A stretch of 10,222 nt of DNA from Candidatus Rifleibacteriota bacterium (GTDB taxonomy: Bacteria; Riflebacteria; Ozemobacteria; Ozemobacterales; Ozemobacteraceae). The notes under the pieces were generated by a model. The model did no database searches, was not told the DNA's origin, and saw nothing but the letters and a program-made list of their open reading frames with translations. Positions 10,123 through 10,222 of this stretch are shown here, in pieces; position 1 is the stretch's first letter; every line of letters starts with the position of its first letter. The stretch covers positions 1 through 10,222 of the forward strand of contig JAKQQP010000290.1 of the NCBI GenBank assembly GCA_029564115.1, read 5' to 3'. Both the position numbers and the translations under genes were made by a program.

Positions 10123-10222
10123 TTCAACGATATCTGGCCCATCGTTTTTGCGTTTTCCTTTTTCAAACAGCTCGTCTGCCCGTTCTAGAAGCTCTTTTTT
10201 CCACTGCACGATCTGATTCGCG
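10081..10222 (-). pseudogene. IS3-family transposase OrfA fragment
   Basis: On the minus strand the reading frame enters from the right edge and gives ANQIVQWKKELLERADELFE, then a Lys-rich linker, then ELHAKIGELTMENDF. This is the conserved C-terminal half of IS3-family OrfA (HTH_Tnp_1 type), where NQI-x-x-WKK-x-LL and AKIGxLTMENDF are hallmarks. Native OrfA continues LERAL or similar, but here the frame passes into unrelated sequence at about 10080, so the end of OrfA and all of OrfB are missing. No terminal inverted repeat or target duplication is visible at the junction. Confidence 0.85.

Noticed and set aside
10018..10209. Intact minus-strand 63-aa gene
   Set aside because: It is a chimera: the first part is OrfA transposase, and after MENDF it reads the reverse of a plus-strand gene start. 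The true frame enters from beyond the window edge.

Overview
This window looks like the early (replication and control) region of a temperate phage or prophage, with a damaged insertion-sequence remnant at its right edge. The evidence is a long leftward operon of small, overlapping genes that includes a DnaB-type replicative helicase and a DUF4373-type initiator, a phage-like tRNA, and two phage-type repressors on the opposite strand. Strong AGGAGG ribosome sites, sigma70-like promoters (TTGACA-17-TAAAAT) and two lipoprotein signals point to a bacterial host with a diderm-type envelope. The base composition is near balanced. I cannot name the host; nothing here fixes a genus.

Bases 1-7171, minus strand. 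Read right to left: a small HTH protein (6926-7171), a helical unknown (6490-6801), a terminator-like hairpin directly abutting a tRNA-Gln(UUG) gene (6373-6444), and three phage genes (6118-6354, 5763-6128, 4933-5748). A strong hairpin (4903-4926) follows, then a zinc-finger protein (4695-4892), the initiator gene (3742-4686) with a candidate origin inside it (four 10-bp iterons plus an AT-rich tract), and the DnaB helicase (2474-3745). Last come nine short genes that mostly overlap by 4 bases (ATGA/GTGA/TTGA). They include several cysteine-rich proteins, a fusion of zinc ribbons to a MazG-like pyrophosphohydrolase, a lipoprotein, and a 46-residue basic protein with a TTG start.

Bases 7172-7428 are mainly non-coding: hairpins, an inverted repeat, a 26-bp-spaced direct repeat and an 11-bp perfect dyad. 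They precede a 55-residue plus-strand gene (7429-7596).

Bases 7597-9285 are the control region. Two HTH regulators face right: a 104-residue HTH-only protein (7814) and a 205-residue CI/LexA-like repressor with an S24 self-cleavage domain (8668). Each is preceded by a paralogous intergenic module holding a leftward sigma70 promoter overlapped by a dyad operator, followed on the minus strand by the same leader motif (GGCCAATCCC) and an AGGAG ribosome site. The module next to 7814 is well placed to drive the leftward early operon. The second module drives a short minus-strand ORF that runs antisense to the first regulator's operon.

Bases 9286-10222 hold an ORF6N-domain gene, a 41-residue lipoprotein gene, and the start of another plus-strand gene that is broken at about 10080 by a fragment of an IS3-family OrfA transposase on the minus strand.
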